A stretch of DNA of 64,000 nucleotides, taken from Ophioderma brevispina (Eukaryota; Echinodermata; Ophiuroidea; Amphilepidida; Ophiodermatidae). Below, piece after piece: positions 1 to 10,688 of this stretch. Within the stretch, counting starts at the first letter, position 1; each line of letters begins with the position of its first letter. The stretch covers positions 1 to 64,000 of the forward strand of contig JAMKCH010072370.1 in assembly GCA_023653785.1 (NCBI GenBank), read 5' to 3'. A model generated the notes under the pieces. It was given only the letters and a program-made list of their open reading frames with translations, made no database searches and was not told the DNA's origin. The position numbers were made by a program, and so were the translations under genes.

Positions 1-290
1 CAAATCATTAAAAAGAAATCATAATAAAAAAAAGCAAGCCGAACATATCTACCTTTTAATTTTTTTTTCCAAATAAGTGTTTGATTTTGTATACAAAGTT
101 TCAAATGTTTCTTAACGAAGTTGGTTGCTTTCAAGCTTTGACAGTCAAAGTGAGAGTACATGGGTCATCCGATGCTTTAGTGTGAACTTGGAATTAAAAT
201 GGTTGTTCGCAGTTAAATTCAATCAATTGCATTGCTAAATATGCGATATTTCTCTTGAAGATAACTGAAAGCTCTTTATTTCTAACACAG

Positions 291-395
291 CGATTTTCAT
301 GTTAGAGAAAGAATCATATGAAGTAATAGAACACGAAGAGACGTTAGCTATTACCGTAAAAAGAGGAGATTACATTGGACATGAGACTTCAATCA
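291..395 (+). CDS. Calx-beta repeat protein, exon: first half of domain 1
   Basis: This exon encodes the N-terminal half of a Calx-beta domain, a calcium-binding beta-sandwich found in extracellular adhesion proteins and Na/Ca exchangers. The reading is ...IF then MLEKESYEVIEHEETLAITV, followed by KRGDYIGHETSI. The alternating strand, the acidic E-x-E turn and the strand-RxGD pattern are typical of this half-domain. The acceptor is TCTAACACAG and the donor is GTAAGT-like (ATCA|GTAAGTAG). Both boundaries are phase 1, as in the other exons of this gene. The partner exon is at 583-807. The upstream exon carrying the preceding codon base lies outside the window, so this is an internal exon and its ATG is not the protein start. 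Confidence 0.8.
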
Positions 396-582
396 GTAAG
401 TAGAAATTCATTAAAAAAATACGAGTCCCCGTGCTAAAATAGTGTTGACTTATTCATTGTGGTATTGTTAATTTTGAGGTACATTCAACAATATGGATTT
501 GTTTAAAATATTGGAAGGTCTCCTTCCTACGAAATCTTTAATCGTCGCGATATTAACAGGGCATTTTGTAACATCGTTACAG

Positions 583-807
583 ATTTAGAACTTATTGGAA
601 AAGAGGCAACAATTGGATTAGATGTTAGAGGGAGAACGTTCGAAGTCAGATTCGTTGGTGGGCAGTCTGAAGTCCGTCAAGAATTACAGATCATTGATGA
701 CCAAGTCCTGGAGTCAGAGGAAACTTTCTTCGTCCGTTTATCTTCATCGACTGATGGGACCGTGATGGAACCATCTGAAGCGGTGGTAACCATAATTGAT
801 GATGAAT
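583..807 (+). CDS. Calx-beta repeat protein, exon: second half of domain 1
   Basis: The exon is 225 nt long, phase 1 to phase 1, and open throughout when joined to 291-395. It reads ...GLDVRGRTFEVRFVGGQSEV, then an IIDD turn, then LESEETFFVRLSS, and ends in AVVTIIDDE just before the donor T|GTAAGG. The I-x-D-D and closing T-I-x-D-D-E motifs with the E-x-x-E-x-F strand are the classic C-terminal half of Calx-beta, where acidic residues bind calcium. The acceptor is CATCGTTACAG. The length equals that of the intact exon 6813-7037, which supports both boundaries. The protein is expected to be extracellular. The family is clear, but the orthologue is not. Confidence 0.88.
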
Positions 808-863
808 GTAAGGAATATTAGCCGGCTATATAGTTTTGTAATAGGATAAACAGGCTCGTAATC

Positions 864-985
864 AACACACAAATAAACACACTCACACACACACACACAC
901 AATCAGAGAATACCACACACACACACACACAAGCGCAAACACACATGTGAGAAGACGAAGAAGAAGAAGAATGGGAAGAAGTAGA
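864..985. repeat. CA microsatellite and adjoining purine-rich run
   Basis: An interrupted (CA)n tract (about 864-944) is followed by a GAA/GGA-rich purine stretch (about 952-985). Both lie in the intron between exons 583-807 and 1169-1273. Confidence 0.9.
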
Positions 986-1168
986 CGGAGAAGGAGGAAA
1001 AACACCCCTGCCTTCGTCTTACTAAAAAGTGGTAATTTTCTCTTTGTGACAAATGTTTTCGGTAAGTTATGTCTATAAATTATTTTGGATACGTTTTTCT
1101 TGTTATGTTTGTGGTTTTAATTTATTTCTTTGTTTTGTTTTACATGCGCTTATTTATTTCTGATACAG

Positions 1169-1273
1169 GTTCGTTCACTTTCAAGTTTGATTCGTATGAA
1201 GTAAATGAAAATGCTGGTTCAATTTCGATTACCATTGTTAGAGGAGCATACGTGGAACGTCCTACCTCAGTCC
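1169..1273 (+). CDS. Calx-beta repeat protein, exon: first half of domain 2
   Basis: A 105-nt exon, the same length as 291-395. It follows the acceptor TTTCTGATACAG and ends GTC C|GTAAGA, phase 1 at both ends. It encodes SFTFKFDSYEVNENAGSISI followed by TIVRGAYVERPTSV. The F-x-F-D-S-Y-E-V-N-E-N-A-G start is a very typical Calx-beta opening. No stop interrupts the exon. Its natural partner is the degraded second-half exon at 1431-1663. An open frame also continues upstream into the intron (from 1069), but that part is hydrophobic T-rich intron sequence before a good acceptor and is not taken as coding. Confidence 0.85.
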
Positions 1274-1430
1274 GTAAGAATTTCACTTTCGGGTTAATTA
1301 GTTTTTTTCTATTTTAAAATCTGCGTTGGGGTTATTTTCTACTAATATCGCCATACTTTTAAAACCGTATCTATAGACAGAGTGTGGTGTAAATGGTCTT
1401 TTAATGTTGTTTACCGGTTGCACTTTCAAG

Positions 1431-1663
1431 GTGTTTTGCTTCTCATTGGTAATGCTACTTCCGGTTTAGATTTTGCATCAAAGGTTGTGACTGTTAAACT
1501 TTGAAATCAGGACACTTGGAAATGACCAGAAAGATTCATTGTCTACGATGACTAGGTTCCCCTTGAAAAGAGTGAAAGTTTAATTCGCTCGTCTATCATC
1601 ACCCGAAGGAGGTGTAATAAGAGAGCCCTCGGATGACTCTCATAACGATTCTTGATGATGAGG
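1431..1663 (+). pseudogene. Broken Calx-beta exon (second half of domain 2)
   Basis: The acceptor CACTTTCAAG and the donor GAGG|GTAATT frame a 233-nt exon, against 225-228 nt for intact copies. It starts in the correct phase, giving GNATSGLDFASKVVTVK. It then meets TGA, TGA and TAG stops, and the family pattern moves between frames: PERFIVYDD and VPLEKSES in one frame, LSSPEGGVIREPS in another, and finally a closing ILDDE. Every structural piece of the half-domain is recognisable in order, so this is a true exon that has been broken by at least two indels and several substitutions, or that is misassembled. The neighbouring exon 1169-1273 is intact. Confidence 0.7.
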
Positions 1664-1783
1664 GTAATTATAATCATTTCAAAATGTATGTACGTGTGAA
1701 GTTATTTCGATCTTTACTGTGTAATTTTGTAAAATAAGTTATTATTGCACACTATCGAGTACTTTTTTGATTTTGATTTATAG

Positions 1784-1913
1784 AATCAAGAGGATACATC
1801 GAGTTTACACAGCGGTCTTTTTCTGTGGCTGAGGGCAATATATGTTGAAATACCGTTGCAACGAGTAGCAAACATTGACAGCACTAACCCGTGTGCACAA
1901 TTCGTAAGCTTAA
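1784..1913 (+). pseudogene. Broken Calx-beta exon (first half of domain 3)
   Basis: After the acceptor TTTTGATTTATAG the exon reads SRGYIEFTQRSFSVAEGNIC in phase 1, an excellent Calx-beta opening, and then hits TGA. The continuation resumes in another frame as VEIPLQRVANIDSTNPCAQF and runs to a good donor (TTC|GTAAGC). The total is 130 nt, whereas intact first halves are 105-114 nt, and the length is off by one base from an open phase-1 exon. A copy of repeat family X begins only a few bases after the donor. The partner second half is probably 6813-7037. It could be a sequencing or assembly error, or real decay. Confidence 0.6.
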
Positions 1914-1914
1914 C

Positions 1915-2706
1915 CATTAAGTGACCAGGGGGTTTTCACTCCCGTTGGTGTCCAAGGGGGTGGGGAAGTTCCCCCCAAGTAAACCACTTTCCCCGGGGGA
2001 CTTTTTGCCACGAAATTTATACCACATGTGGTGGTCATAGACCACCAAAATCAGCAATAAAAAATGAACTTGTTATGTTGGGCATGCAAATTAGTGGCAA
2101 AACATTGTTTTTCAAAACACACGAAAAATGGGCAAAAAGACGGCAAATTCAAATGAGCCTTGCGTTAAACATCAACTTTTAAAAATTTATTTTATGTTGA
2201 TAGTCTATTCTAGAAGCCCCATATTACATATATTTCAAAAAACTTGCAGGTTTTAGGATCCTGTATTTTTTACCGGCGTTGCAAATCCCACGTCATTTTC
2301 CATGATCTTTGTACAGTACGGTTTAGCAACGCCCACATCGAATTCTTTTTGTTTTTCAGCACATAAAGGGTTAATTTTTTGTTTTTGGTTGGCTTTTTGT
2401 TTTTTTATTTAATATCAAAAATCCTATTAATATCAGCAAAAAATACTTTGGTTCTTTGATTTTTTTTTAATATTCTCAGATGACTTCCTTTAGTGCCCCA
2501 ATGGGGGGGGGGTTTCCATGGACCTCAGCTAATTACACTCCTTAACGGCTGGCCGATTTAATTTTTTTGGTATCAAAAGAACGCATTTAAAAGTCAGACA
2601 ATTACAAAACAATTCGGCGCAAATTCCCACGCCGTAAGCGGCCAGCGCGCAAACCAAATTTTGGATGGTCCCCAGGAACCGCACCCCGTACTTAAGTGAT
2701 TAAATA
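1915..2706 (+). mobile_element. Repeat family X, copy A (full length)
   Basis: About 790 bp bounded by similar inverted ends: TTAAGTGACCAGGGGG on the left and the complement of ACTTAAGTGATTAAA on the right. It contains ACCACATGTGG, a GGGTTAA tract next to CAGCACATAAA, and runs of C or G near each end. The same ordered blocks recur in reverse orientation at 52200-53085 and 53905-54636, shortened at 56040-56275, and as ends only at 62897-63025. There is no coding capacity, so it is a non-autonomous DNA element or MITE-like repeat. It starts immediately after the donor of the broken exon 1784-1913. Confidence 0.7.
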
Positions 2707-2929
2707 ACACCTTTTGGGATTATACTTCGCGTGATATTGTCCTGCTTTAGTTTTGATATCTATTAGATATGTCGTATAATATTAAACTCTTATTGACGTA
2801 ATAACACAATTAATCTGCGATATGATTGTAATGTTTCAAATTACTCAGAACGTAATGGCTTTCCTACGGCACATTTGACAATAAAAAACAACTCATTGCC
2901 CCCATCTGCTCACACGTAAACCGAAAATT

Positions 2930-3600
2930 ATTACTACACTATACATGGAAAAAAAACATAATTTCATTATCATATCATATCATAAAAAATACAAGAAACA
3001 GATACATACAATGACATGGAGGAGGTTGACGAAGGCCAATAAGGCAAGAAGATGAACACCCCCTAATTATATATTGCAACACTAGTAACAGAAATACTTT
3101 AATTGAAACAAAATACATAATTCTCATTACCACACACACTTACACAAAACACCAAGACCAAAAAACACATTCCCCAAATTTTTATTATAATTTGATAACA
3201 GTGTGATTTATACAAGGGTTTTAAATGCTTGACTGATTTGAGTGCTTATTGGCCAACGTCAGCGAATTCCAAAGAATCGGTCCCGATTTTCTAACGCTTG
3301 ATCACAAAAGGCCTTTTTAAGTTTGGGCATACTACCTCATGAGCATTTTTTTGTATAATTGTGTATTTCAATATGTTTTTAATAAAAATTACAATATTTC
3401 AATGAAGTGCATTGTGTATGTTTGTACATAAATACTCCTAGGTTTCTAATTTATAAGTATCAAAACATCAATACTTAAGTGAAAAAAACGTGGCCCGGAG
3501 TGGGCATCTATAATGACTATTTGAAATAGGTCTGAGAGCCCATTTGTGCAGTTTAAATCTTCTACATAAGACATACAATGTTTTAACCCCATATCAGAAC
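2930..3600 (-). mobile_element. CR1-like LINE 3' end, copy 1
   Basis: This block shares ordered segments with 61730-62330 in the same orientation: GGAGGAGG...GAAGGCCAAT...ACCCCCTAA at the left, then GACTATTTGAAATAGGTCTG and a GTTTAAATCTTCTACATAAG segment at the right. The second copy still encodes a recognisable LINE C-terminus on the minus strand, so this one is taken as a more decayed 3' fragment of the same family. No open frame is left here. Confidence 0.5.
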
Positions 3601-3659
3601 AATCCTATATGAATTATGAACATTGCATCAATTATTTATATACATACAACCAAAAATAT

Positions 3660-3840
3660 TTGCACACAGCATGACCTATTTACACACATTCAACTGCCGG
3701 AATTTCCACGCACTTTACTGAAATTATACAAAACTAAAATTGTTTACACACTCAACTGGACACACAACCAACTTGAATTATGTACACACAACTAACTTGA
3801 ATTATTTACACACAACTAACTTGAATTAATTACACACAAC
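3660..3840. repeat. TTACACACAACTTGAATTA satellite, left block
   Basis: Degenerate tandem array with a period of about 22-27 bp based on TTACACACAACTTGAATTA. It is interrupted by a MITE and a LINE and resumes at 5965. The two blocks were presumably one array before those insertions. Confidence 0.8.
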
Positions 3841-4295
3841 TATAGTAGATTCAACCCATCGTGTCACCAGAGAAAAAGTTTTGGACATCGTCGATTAGTT
3901 GGGAGAGGAGGAAGAAAAAGAAAATATGTGGCCTGATTCACCTGTTTCATGAAAGAACTAAGATAATCTGGCCTTTCAAGTTGACATCATTTTACATAGT
4001 GCAAAGACTTTTGTGTTGGATTTGTGTTCCTTTGTATCCAAAAGACGGATGGACGCTCAAAAGTCAGCAACATTCAACTCACCTGTTACATTGAATACCA
4101 CTGAAACAAATACGATTAGTCAATGCGCTTACGCTTACTTGAATAAGCATAGAATTGATTTTTCTCTGCTATTGGACTACATGTTTCACATATTTAGCAT
4201 GGAATTTAATTTCCACCCACTGCACATGCCCCTCATTCCATACCCATACCTTCCGAAAAATACTAGAGGTGACACGATGGGTTGAATCTACTATA
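3841..4295. mobile_element. MITE with 28-bp perfect terminal inverted repeats
   Basis: The left end, 3841-3868 (TATAGTAGATTCAACCCATC and onward), is repeated perfectly in reverse complement at 4268-4295. The outermost TA on each side could be the target duplication, leaving 26-bp inverted repeats that begin TAGTAGATTC. The element is 455 bp long. Its internal open frames (3861-4094, 4013-4285) resemble no known protein and are probably chance. A TA duplication would suggest a Tc1/mariner-type or similar transposase in trans. Confidence 0.75.
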
Positions 4296-4299
4296 ACTT

Positions 4300-5958
4300 A
4301 TTTATACAATTAAATTCTTCTTTTTCTTATCGTGTCCAAACACAGTGGTTCTCAAATATGAACCAGCCAGAGATGGGTACAACGTCTGGCTGCTTCACTG
4401 AATTCCGCAAGGTCCTTGTCTGCATTGTTGCTCCAGCAGTGGGCAGACCAAGAGATGTTCCATTGTGGTGCAGTTCCACAACCACAGGTAGTGGCCTGAT
4501 CTGCTTCCAGGTAGCCCCACTTCTGCCAGGAAACATTAGATCGGCCAATGCTGGTTCTCAATCTGTTGAGGCATCGCCATTCAGCCCATGAGGAGTCAGC
4601 TCCAGGTGGGAGATGCTCACCGGGTTCAATACCAATAGCTACTTGGTTGGTGGCAAGTCTTTCTTTCCACAAGGCGACTCTCTTAAGCTCCTTAGAGGTT
4701 GGACTTTGCTTAAGAAACTCTCTCTCTCTCTGGATATGAGGCGGTTGGCAGCAGGTATCTGTCCAGACATAGGGTGCTTCACATTGGATACTTGGCAGTT
4801 ACGCTCTTGCATGCTCGCTACGCTACGACGGATGTCAGGTGGAGCAATTCCTGCATGTATAAGTTTTCCGTTGATGTTGGACGGAGGCATCCGGTGATAA
4901 GACGGCAGGAGGCATTTAACGCTTAATCAAGCTTCTTATCATGGGTTGATCTTTCCCATACAGGGCAAGCATACTCTGCACATGAGTAGCACAGGGCAAG
5001 TGCCATCGATCTTAGGGTATGTGGCGAGCACCCCATCTTGTGCCAGTGAGTTTGTTCAAGATGTTATTGCGTGAACATACTTTGCTCTTCGTCTTCTCGA
5101 TGTGGGTCTTATAAGAGAGAGTGCGGCTCAAGGTTACTCCTAGGTAGACAGGGTTATCACAGTGCTCCAGGGGTGTTCCAGACAGGTAACTTTAAGCTGA
5201 CGTTTGGCTTCACGTTTGCGTAGATAGAAAGCACACAACAGTGTCTTGGATGGATTTGCACGTAGGTGGTTTTCCTCATAATGAGTGAGTTCATCCAAAG
5301 CTTTGGAGAGTCTCTCTTCAACAACTGTGAAGTCTGCATCGTGTGCGCTAATTCCAAGATCGTCTGCATAACTAAAACGACAGGTTCCTGCACTCCTAGG
5401 TTGGTCGTTGGTATAGATGTTGAACAGGAGAGGCGCAAGCCCGCTCCCTTGTGGTAGTCCATTCTTGAGCCTACGCCATCGACTCTTCTTTGCTCCTAGC
5501 TGAACAAAGAACATCCTGTTTGCCAGCAATCCTTTGATAAGCTCAGTCAAGCGGATGTCCTTGGTGATTTCCAGAATCTTATGGAGTAGGCATCTGTGAT
5601 TAACAGTGTCGTAGGGTGCTGATAGGTCGACGAACACAACTCCGGTTACCATACCCCTCTCGAAACCATCCTCAATTTGTTGAGTTAGGTTGAGTACTTG
5701 GCTTGTTGTTGATTTGCCTGTCGGAAACCTGCTTGTTCTGGTATGTGGTGTTCGTCTATCACAGGTGCAACACGGTTGAGCAGGAGACGTTCAAAGAGCT
5801 TGTAGGTATGGCTGAGGAGTGATATTGGTCTATAGCTCTTGGGATTGGATGGATCTTTCCAAGGCTTTAGGAGAGCCATAACATGTGCTTTCCTCCAGAT
5901 CCTTGGGAACCTGTGGGAAATAAGGCAGCAATTGTAGAGCTCAAGAAGCCATTCCTTT
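4300..5958 (-). mobile_element. Jockey/CR1-like LINE, 5'-truncated, with reverse transcriptase
   Basis: Reading right to left on the minus strand, 5879-5685 gives KSYRPISLLSHTYKLFERLL and the P-E-Q-A-G-F-R motif. A -1 frameshift follows near 5710-5720. Next, 5652-5140 gives FVDLSAPYDTVNH (first catalytic Asp), LPQGSGLAPLLFNIYTND and SYADDLGI (the Y-A-D-D catalytic pair). Fragments at 4890-4327 include a CGCG...W-N-I-S-W-S-A-H-C block, which looks like the Cys/His-rich C-terminus in shifted frames. The 3' end lies near 4300 with an A-rich GATAAGAAAAAGAAGAA tail. The endonuclease and ORF1 are missing, consistent with 5' truncation on insertion into the TTACACA satellite. It copies RNA to DNA when intact; this copy is dead. 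Confidence 0.85.
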
Positions 5959-5964
5959 ATTAAA

Positions 5965-6740
5965 TTGAGTTATTTACACACTCAACTATAATTATTTACA
6001 CATTCAACTTGAATTATTTACACATACTTAACTTGAATTGGTCACACATATACACTTAACTATAATTACTTACACTCAACTGGAATTATTTACACATTAT
6101 TACACAGGAATTGTTTACACTACACAAATTATCTACGCACAACACAAATTGCAAACACAACTGGAAATATTTACACAAGAATTAGTGACACAATTAACAC
6201 AACACAAATTATTTATAAACAAAGAATTATTTACACAGAGCAGTAATTAGTGACACAATTAGTGAAACAATAATTTACACAACACAAATTATTTAAAAAA
6301 CAGAATTATTTACAACAGTAATTAGTGATACACAATTATATACACAAGAATTACACAACTTGAAATATTAACATGTACACACAATACAGTAATTATTTGC
6401 ATTCACGACACAAATTTAAACAGGAATTATTTACATATACAACAGGTATTATTTACCCCCAACAAATTGCACACATTAACAGGAACCATTTACGCAAGCG
6501 CAACTATATAGAATTACACACGCAACATTTGTTTAAATTCACAACACGAATTGCACAAGAATTAATTACAACGCAAATTATGCACACAAGAAATATTTAA
6601 ACGCATAAACTTGAATGAATTACACACACGCAACTGGAATAACTTATACACACACACAATAATTTATTTTAACACAGCATTATTTACACACACAACAGGA
6701 ATTACATAAACAAGTAATTACAGGCAAATGAAATACACCA
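5965..6740. repeat. TTACACACAACTTGAATTA satellite, right block
   Basis: Continuation of the array at 3660-3840, with dozens of variants of TTATTTACACA and CAACTTGAATT. The open frames in it (6038-6250, 6373-6600) are artefacts of the repeat. It ends just before the Calx-beta exon at 6813. Confidence 0.8.
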
Positions 6741-6812
6741 TGAAATGCTTCCCAATTATTCGCTCACACTTAACGGGAATTTTTACCAACTTTATTTGAA
6801 TTTACATTTAAG

Positions 6813-7037
6813 GAGTTACTCCCTCCGACATTACCGCACTTGCTGGGGTAGACTATCAAGAAATGGATATTTCAGTAACTTTTCTACCCGGAGAGACCAC
6901 TGCCGTTGCAAGAATTTATATAATTGATGATTTTATAGAGGAGCCACTGAAAGTATTCAGAATTCTTCTATCTGATCCCAGTGATGGCACGGTAGGACCT
7001 CTCGCTGAAGCAGTAGTATCTATTGTGGATGACGATG
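6813..7037 (+). CDS. Calx-beta repeat protein, exon: second half of domain 3
   Basis: Exactly 225 nt, phase 1 to phase 1, acceptor ACATTTAAG, donor GATG|GTAAGT. It encodes VTPSDITALAGVDYQEMDIS, then VTFLPGETTAVARIYIIDD, then EEPLKVFRILLSDPSDGTVG, closing with AVVSIVDDD. The G-x-D-Y step, the F-x-x-G-E-x-x-x strand, the I-I-D-D turn and the terminal V-D-D-D are all diagnostic for the C-terminal half of Calx-beta. The first-half partner would be the broken exon 1784-1913, so the intron between them (about 4.9 kb) contains the family X copy, two LINE pieces, a satellite and a MITE. Confidence 0.88.
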
Positions 7038-10000
7038 GTAAGTAACGTATCTCTCTTTAAGATAGTATCTATTTATCTATGTATCTACACATTGGAGTAA
7101 CGCCGGCGAATCGCCGGTCGGCATAGTTTATGGTTAGAACTAGGGCGGTATCTGGTCGCCTTCGAACCTCTAACTTTCGTTCTTGATTAATGAAGACATT
7201 CTTGGCAAATGATTTCGCTGTATGTCGGTCGTCTTGCGGCGATCCAAGAATTTCACCTCTCACACCGCAATACGAATGCCCCCGCCAATCCCTCTCAATC
7301 ATTACCTCGGACTCCGAAAACCAACGCAAAAGAACCGAGGTCCTATTCAATTATTCCATTATTCATATTGGAAGGCCGTTTCCAGCAGCCGTTGAATTAT
7401 TATTGGGATCTCCGATATTATTTTTCTAATAACAAAAGTCATACATAGACATTATTGAGCTATACCATTCACTGGTTTAGATTACTAGCCAATTACCAAT
7501 GCAACTTGCAAATATCTCAAATTGTTTTTAAAAATTATTGGCGATCTTAACAAAAAAATGTGCTAGTATTGAGAAAAATGAAGTTGCACTGGATGTGCGA
7601 TTTCCTATACTTTTGGTTGCACACCACCAAATTGGTTTATGTACAAAATGGTCCTAATTAAGACGTAATTTTCTCATTGACGAAGCGACTCAGTTACTTC
7701 ATCCATTACCTTGGACTGCTGGGCCTCTGCATCCCATTCAGCAAAATGAATCCATAAGTTGAGCACGGATTTTATAGCTACTGAAGAGTGAAGACAACGA
7801 TGAGTTTTGATCCCCTTTGAAACTGTGTCTTCTAGTCGAAATATTCCTATGGGGTGGGTGTAAAATTAGTGCTGTAGTCTGTAATTACTCAGTAGAAAGA
7901 CTCACAGACGTTGCTATCTTGATATCGTGCTGATGTCTATCAATAGAATAATTTCTAACACAAAATATGTACCAGGACGTCCCGGTTTTTAACTATTTTT
8001 CTATTTTAACTTAGACTTGGCCCCCCCATTTTGCATTTTTCCTAAACACTCTTCGGCCAGAGGGTTCCACATTAGATCTATTTAGTGGTGTGGAATCTTT
8101 TATGTGTAAAACATCTCAAATGGCGACATTTAGGTTTTTAAAAAGGCAATGCGTATAGAATTGGGCTAGATTATTTTAGCTCAAATCTGATGCGTAATTA
8201 TTTTTAAATAATTTTTACAACAAAGTAATGCCACTACAGCTACCCTGTGTGACCTTTGACCTATGTGTGATCTTTGGCCTCAGATTTATTCTGTGCTCAG
8301 GTCAGCGGCCCTTTTATTAAAATTTGATGGTCATAGGGCATTTGTACGCAAAATTGACCTCTAGATGACCTTTGACATTATGGGTCACTCTGAAACCCTG
8401 CAGACAAAGGTCAGACTGCACTCCCCTACCTTCATGCCAAATATCAGCCCCCCATATGTCAAAGCATATCAAAACGCATAGCCGGGTATAAAACATTTCC
8501 AAATTTTACCCCTGCATATTTACCCCCATTTCCAAATGCTCAAGGATGCCAAAGTTGCATCATCGAGATTTGGAATCAGCAGGTCAATGTTACCTGGAAA
8601 CCAACAAAACATTTTGTGCAGACTCTTGTGCAAGGTCATATGGGCCTACTGCAGGACAATAAAGATAATTCCAATACACATGTCAATTTTCAGTTTCATA
8701 TCTCTTTCCATTTTCTTGTTACAATATTTACAAAACTTAAAATGCTTGTAACTAAAAATGCCAAAAATTGACTTCTTGCGCTCAGGTCTTCATATGCAAT
8801 GGCTCCATATTTGGAAATTTCCTCGACTGTTAAATATCTACTCTTTCTGTTTTTATTATCCGCCCACTTCGAAAAACAAAATTAGACAGCGCGATAAACT
8901 TCAATCAAATAAGATATATGAATAGCGTAGTACCAAAACATGTTAAGTCCATCCAACATCTAAATTGATATTTTCGCATAGACCTCTTCCGGCATTCCCC
9001 CACAATAAATATTCCCCCCAATGAGGAGAATTAGAGTTGTTTTTTTATTAATTTGGTTAGGCGCAATACACCTTCTTATATGTAAAATAAAATATAATAG
9101 TGACCATTGTGCTTATTAGTGAAATGTCAGCAAAGATAACAAATATCAATCTTTGTGAAATCCCATGTGAGGCAAATGGCCATTTTATTATAAAAAATCA
9201 AAAAGTTGTAATTAGAAAAAGGAAAGAAGATTTTGGATTCATTTTTTTTTATTTTAAATTTTAAGTATGTAAATGGGAACATGTAAAAATCACATTCCAA
9301 TAATAAAAATGAACATCCTAATGTTGACCTCTGACCTATGGCCAATTGAAATCGTCACTCTTTGAAAAAAGTGGTTCGCACATTTTCATCCTCAACAACT
9401 CCGATATAAGATTTCGAACCAAAATAATTTATCATATCTACTCTAGACTAACCAATTCAAATAATTTAAGCACAATATAGCCAAATTTATACCATCTTGT
9501 ATTTTTCTCAGAAAGTTTAAATTCACCTTTTTTCCCTATAGATTTAAACAGTTAAGACCACGGCCATGACAAAAATTAAAAATGGAATACCGAACTTGGA
9601 GCCATATGGTTACAAAGAGGAAAGATTTGAGCCATTTTTAAAGAAATCGGAGCAATATTACAGATTTAACCTTTGGTGATGACCTTTTTACATTTGACGG
9701 TTTTCTTTTTGTATTTTATCTTCATAACCATACGTTATCGAGATATGCCTTTCTTATCCTTTTAAAAAGACGAACACGTTGGTTACCTTTTTACAGCAAT
9801 CCAGGCATTTTTCATTTTGACCCAAAAAAAAAAAAAAAAAAAACGCGCACACTATATCGAAGGGCACTCCCGCTAATTTTTTTCATTAACCTTCACAGAA
9901 GACAAATCCACTATGAAATGAGCTTATCCTTTCCACGATCACGGAATTGCTCCAAATGACTTAAAGGGATTAGCAGCGATAATGCAAGAGAATCGAAAAA

Positions 10001-10660
10001 AAATGTGGAAATGTATTTTTTAACTTATAAATCAGGGATAAGTGTGTACAATTCCATATAACTGCTTTAATGTAAAACAAACCACCAAATAGCGAACAAA
10101 ATGAAGTATTTGAGGAAATTTTCCATACCGTCTCCTGCAAATAGACATAAGCCTACAGCGACGGCATCTCACTAAAAATCTACACGTTACAGTTGATTGT
10201 GGTTTACACCAGTACAGAATAAACAACGGTCAAACTGTATTGATCATGGTGCACAATATCAGGCTGAAAATCTGTGATATTCACCGGGAAAAGCTTTAAT
10301 TGATCTCAAGTCGGGATTTTGATACGCACGTATAGAAATTACAGAATCAGATAAAAAGTGCTGCCTTGTCTTTAATACACGGATTTCAAGCCAACCATTT
10401 GCAGGTTATGGTCGCATATCCATGCCAGTAACAAAAATATAAAAATATGAATTTTGGTGATTTTTTTTATGTTTCGGATTAGCAAATCGCTGCTAATCCC
10501 TTTAACTAAATAGTGAACAAACATCGACATGTTGCTTCACATGTTGCCTTAGGACACCTGCGTTACCATTTGACAGCTGTACCGCCCTATACAACTCCCC
10601 ACCCAACGCTCTCGTCCGGTCGTCCGGGGCTCTCGTTCTTATATCACCTAACGAAGATGA
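7038..10660. other. Intron, no gene recognised
   Basis: AT-rich intron sequence. I see a small inverted repeat around 7080-7120, a poly-A run at about 9824-9842 and a cluster of TGACCT half-sites at 8250-8385. There is no coding evidence and no repeat with defined ends. The open frames 7069-7350, 7190-7448 and 9127-9345 show no recognisable motif. Confidence 0.6.
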
Positions 10661-10688
10661 TATAAGAAAAAAAAAAAAAAAAAAAAAA

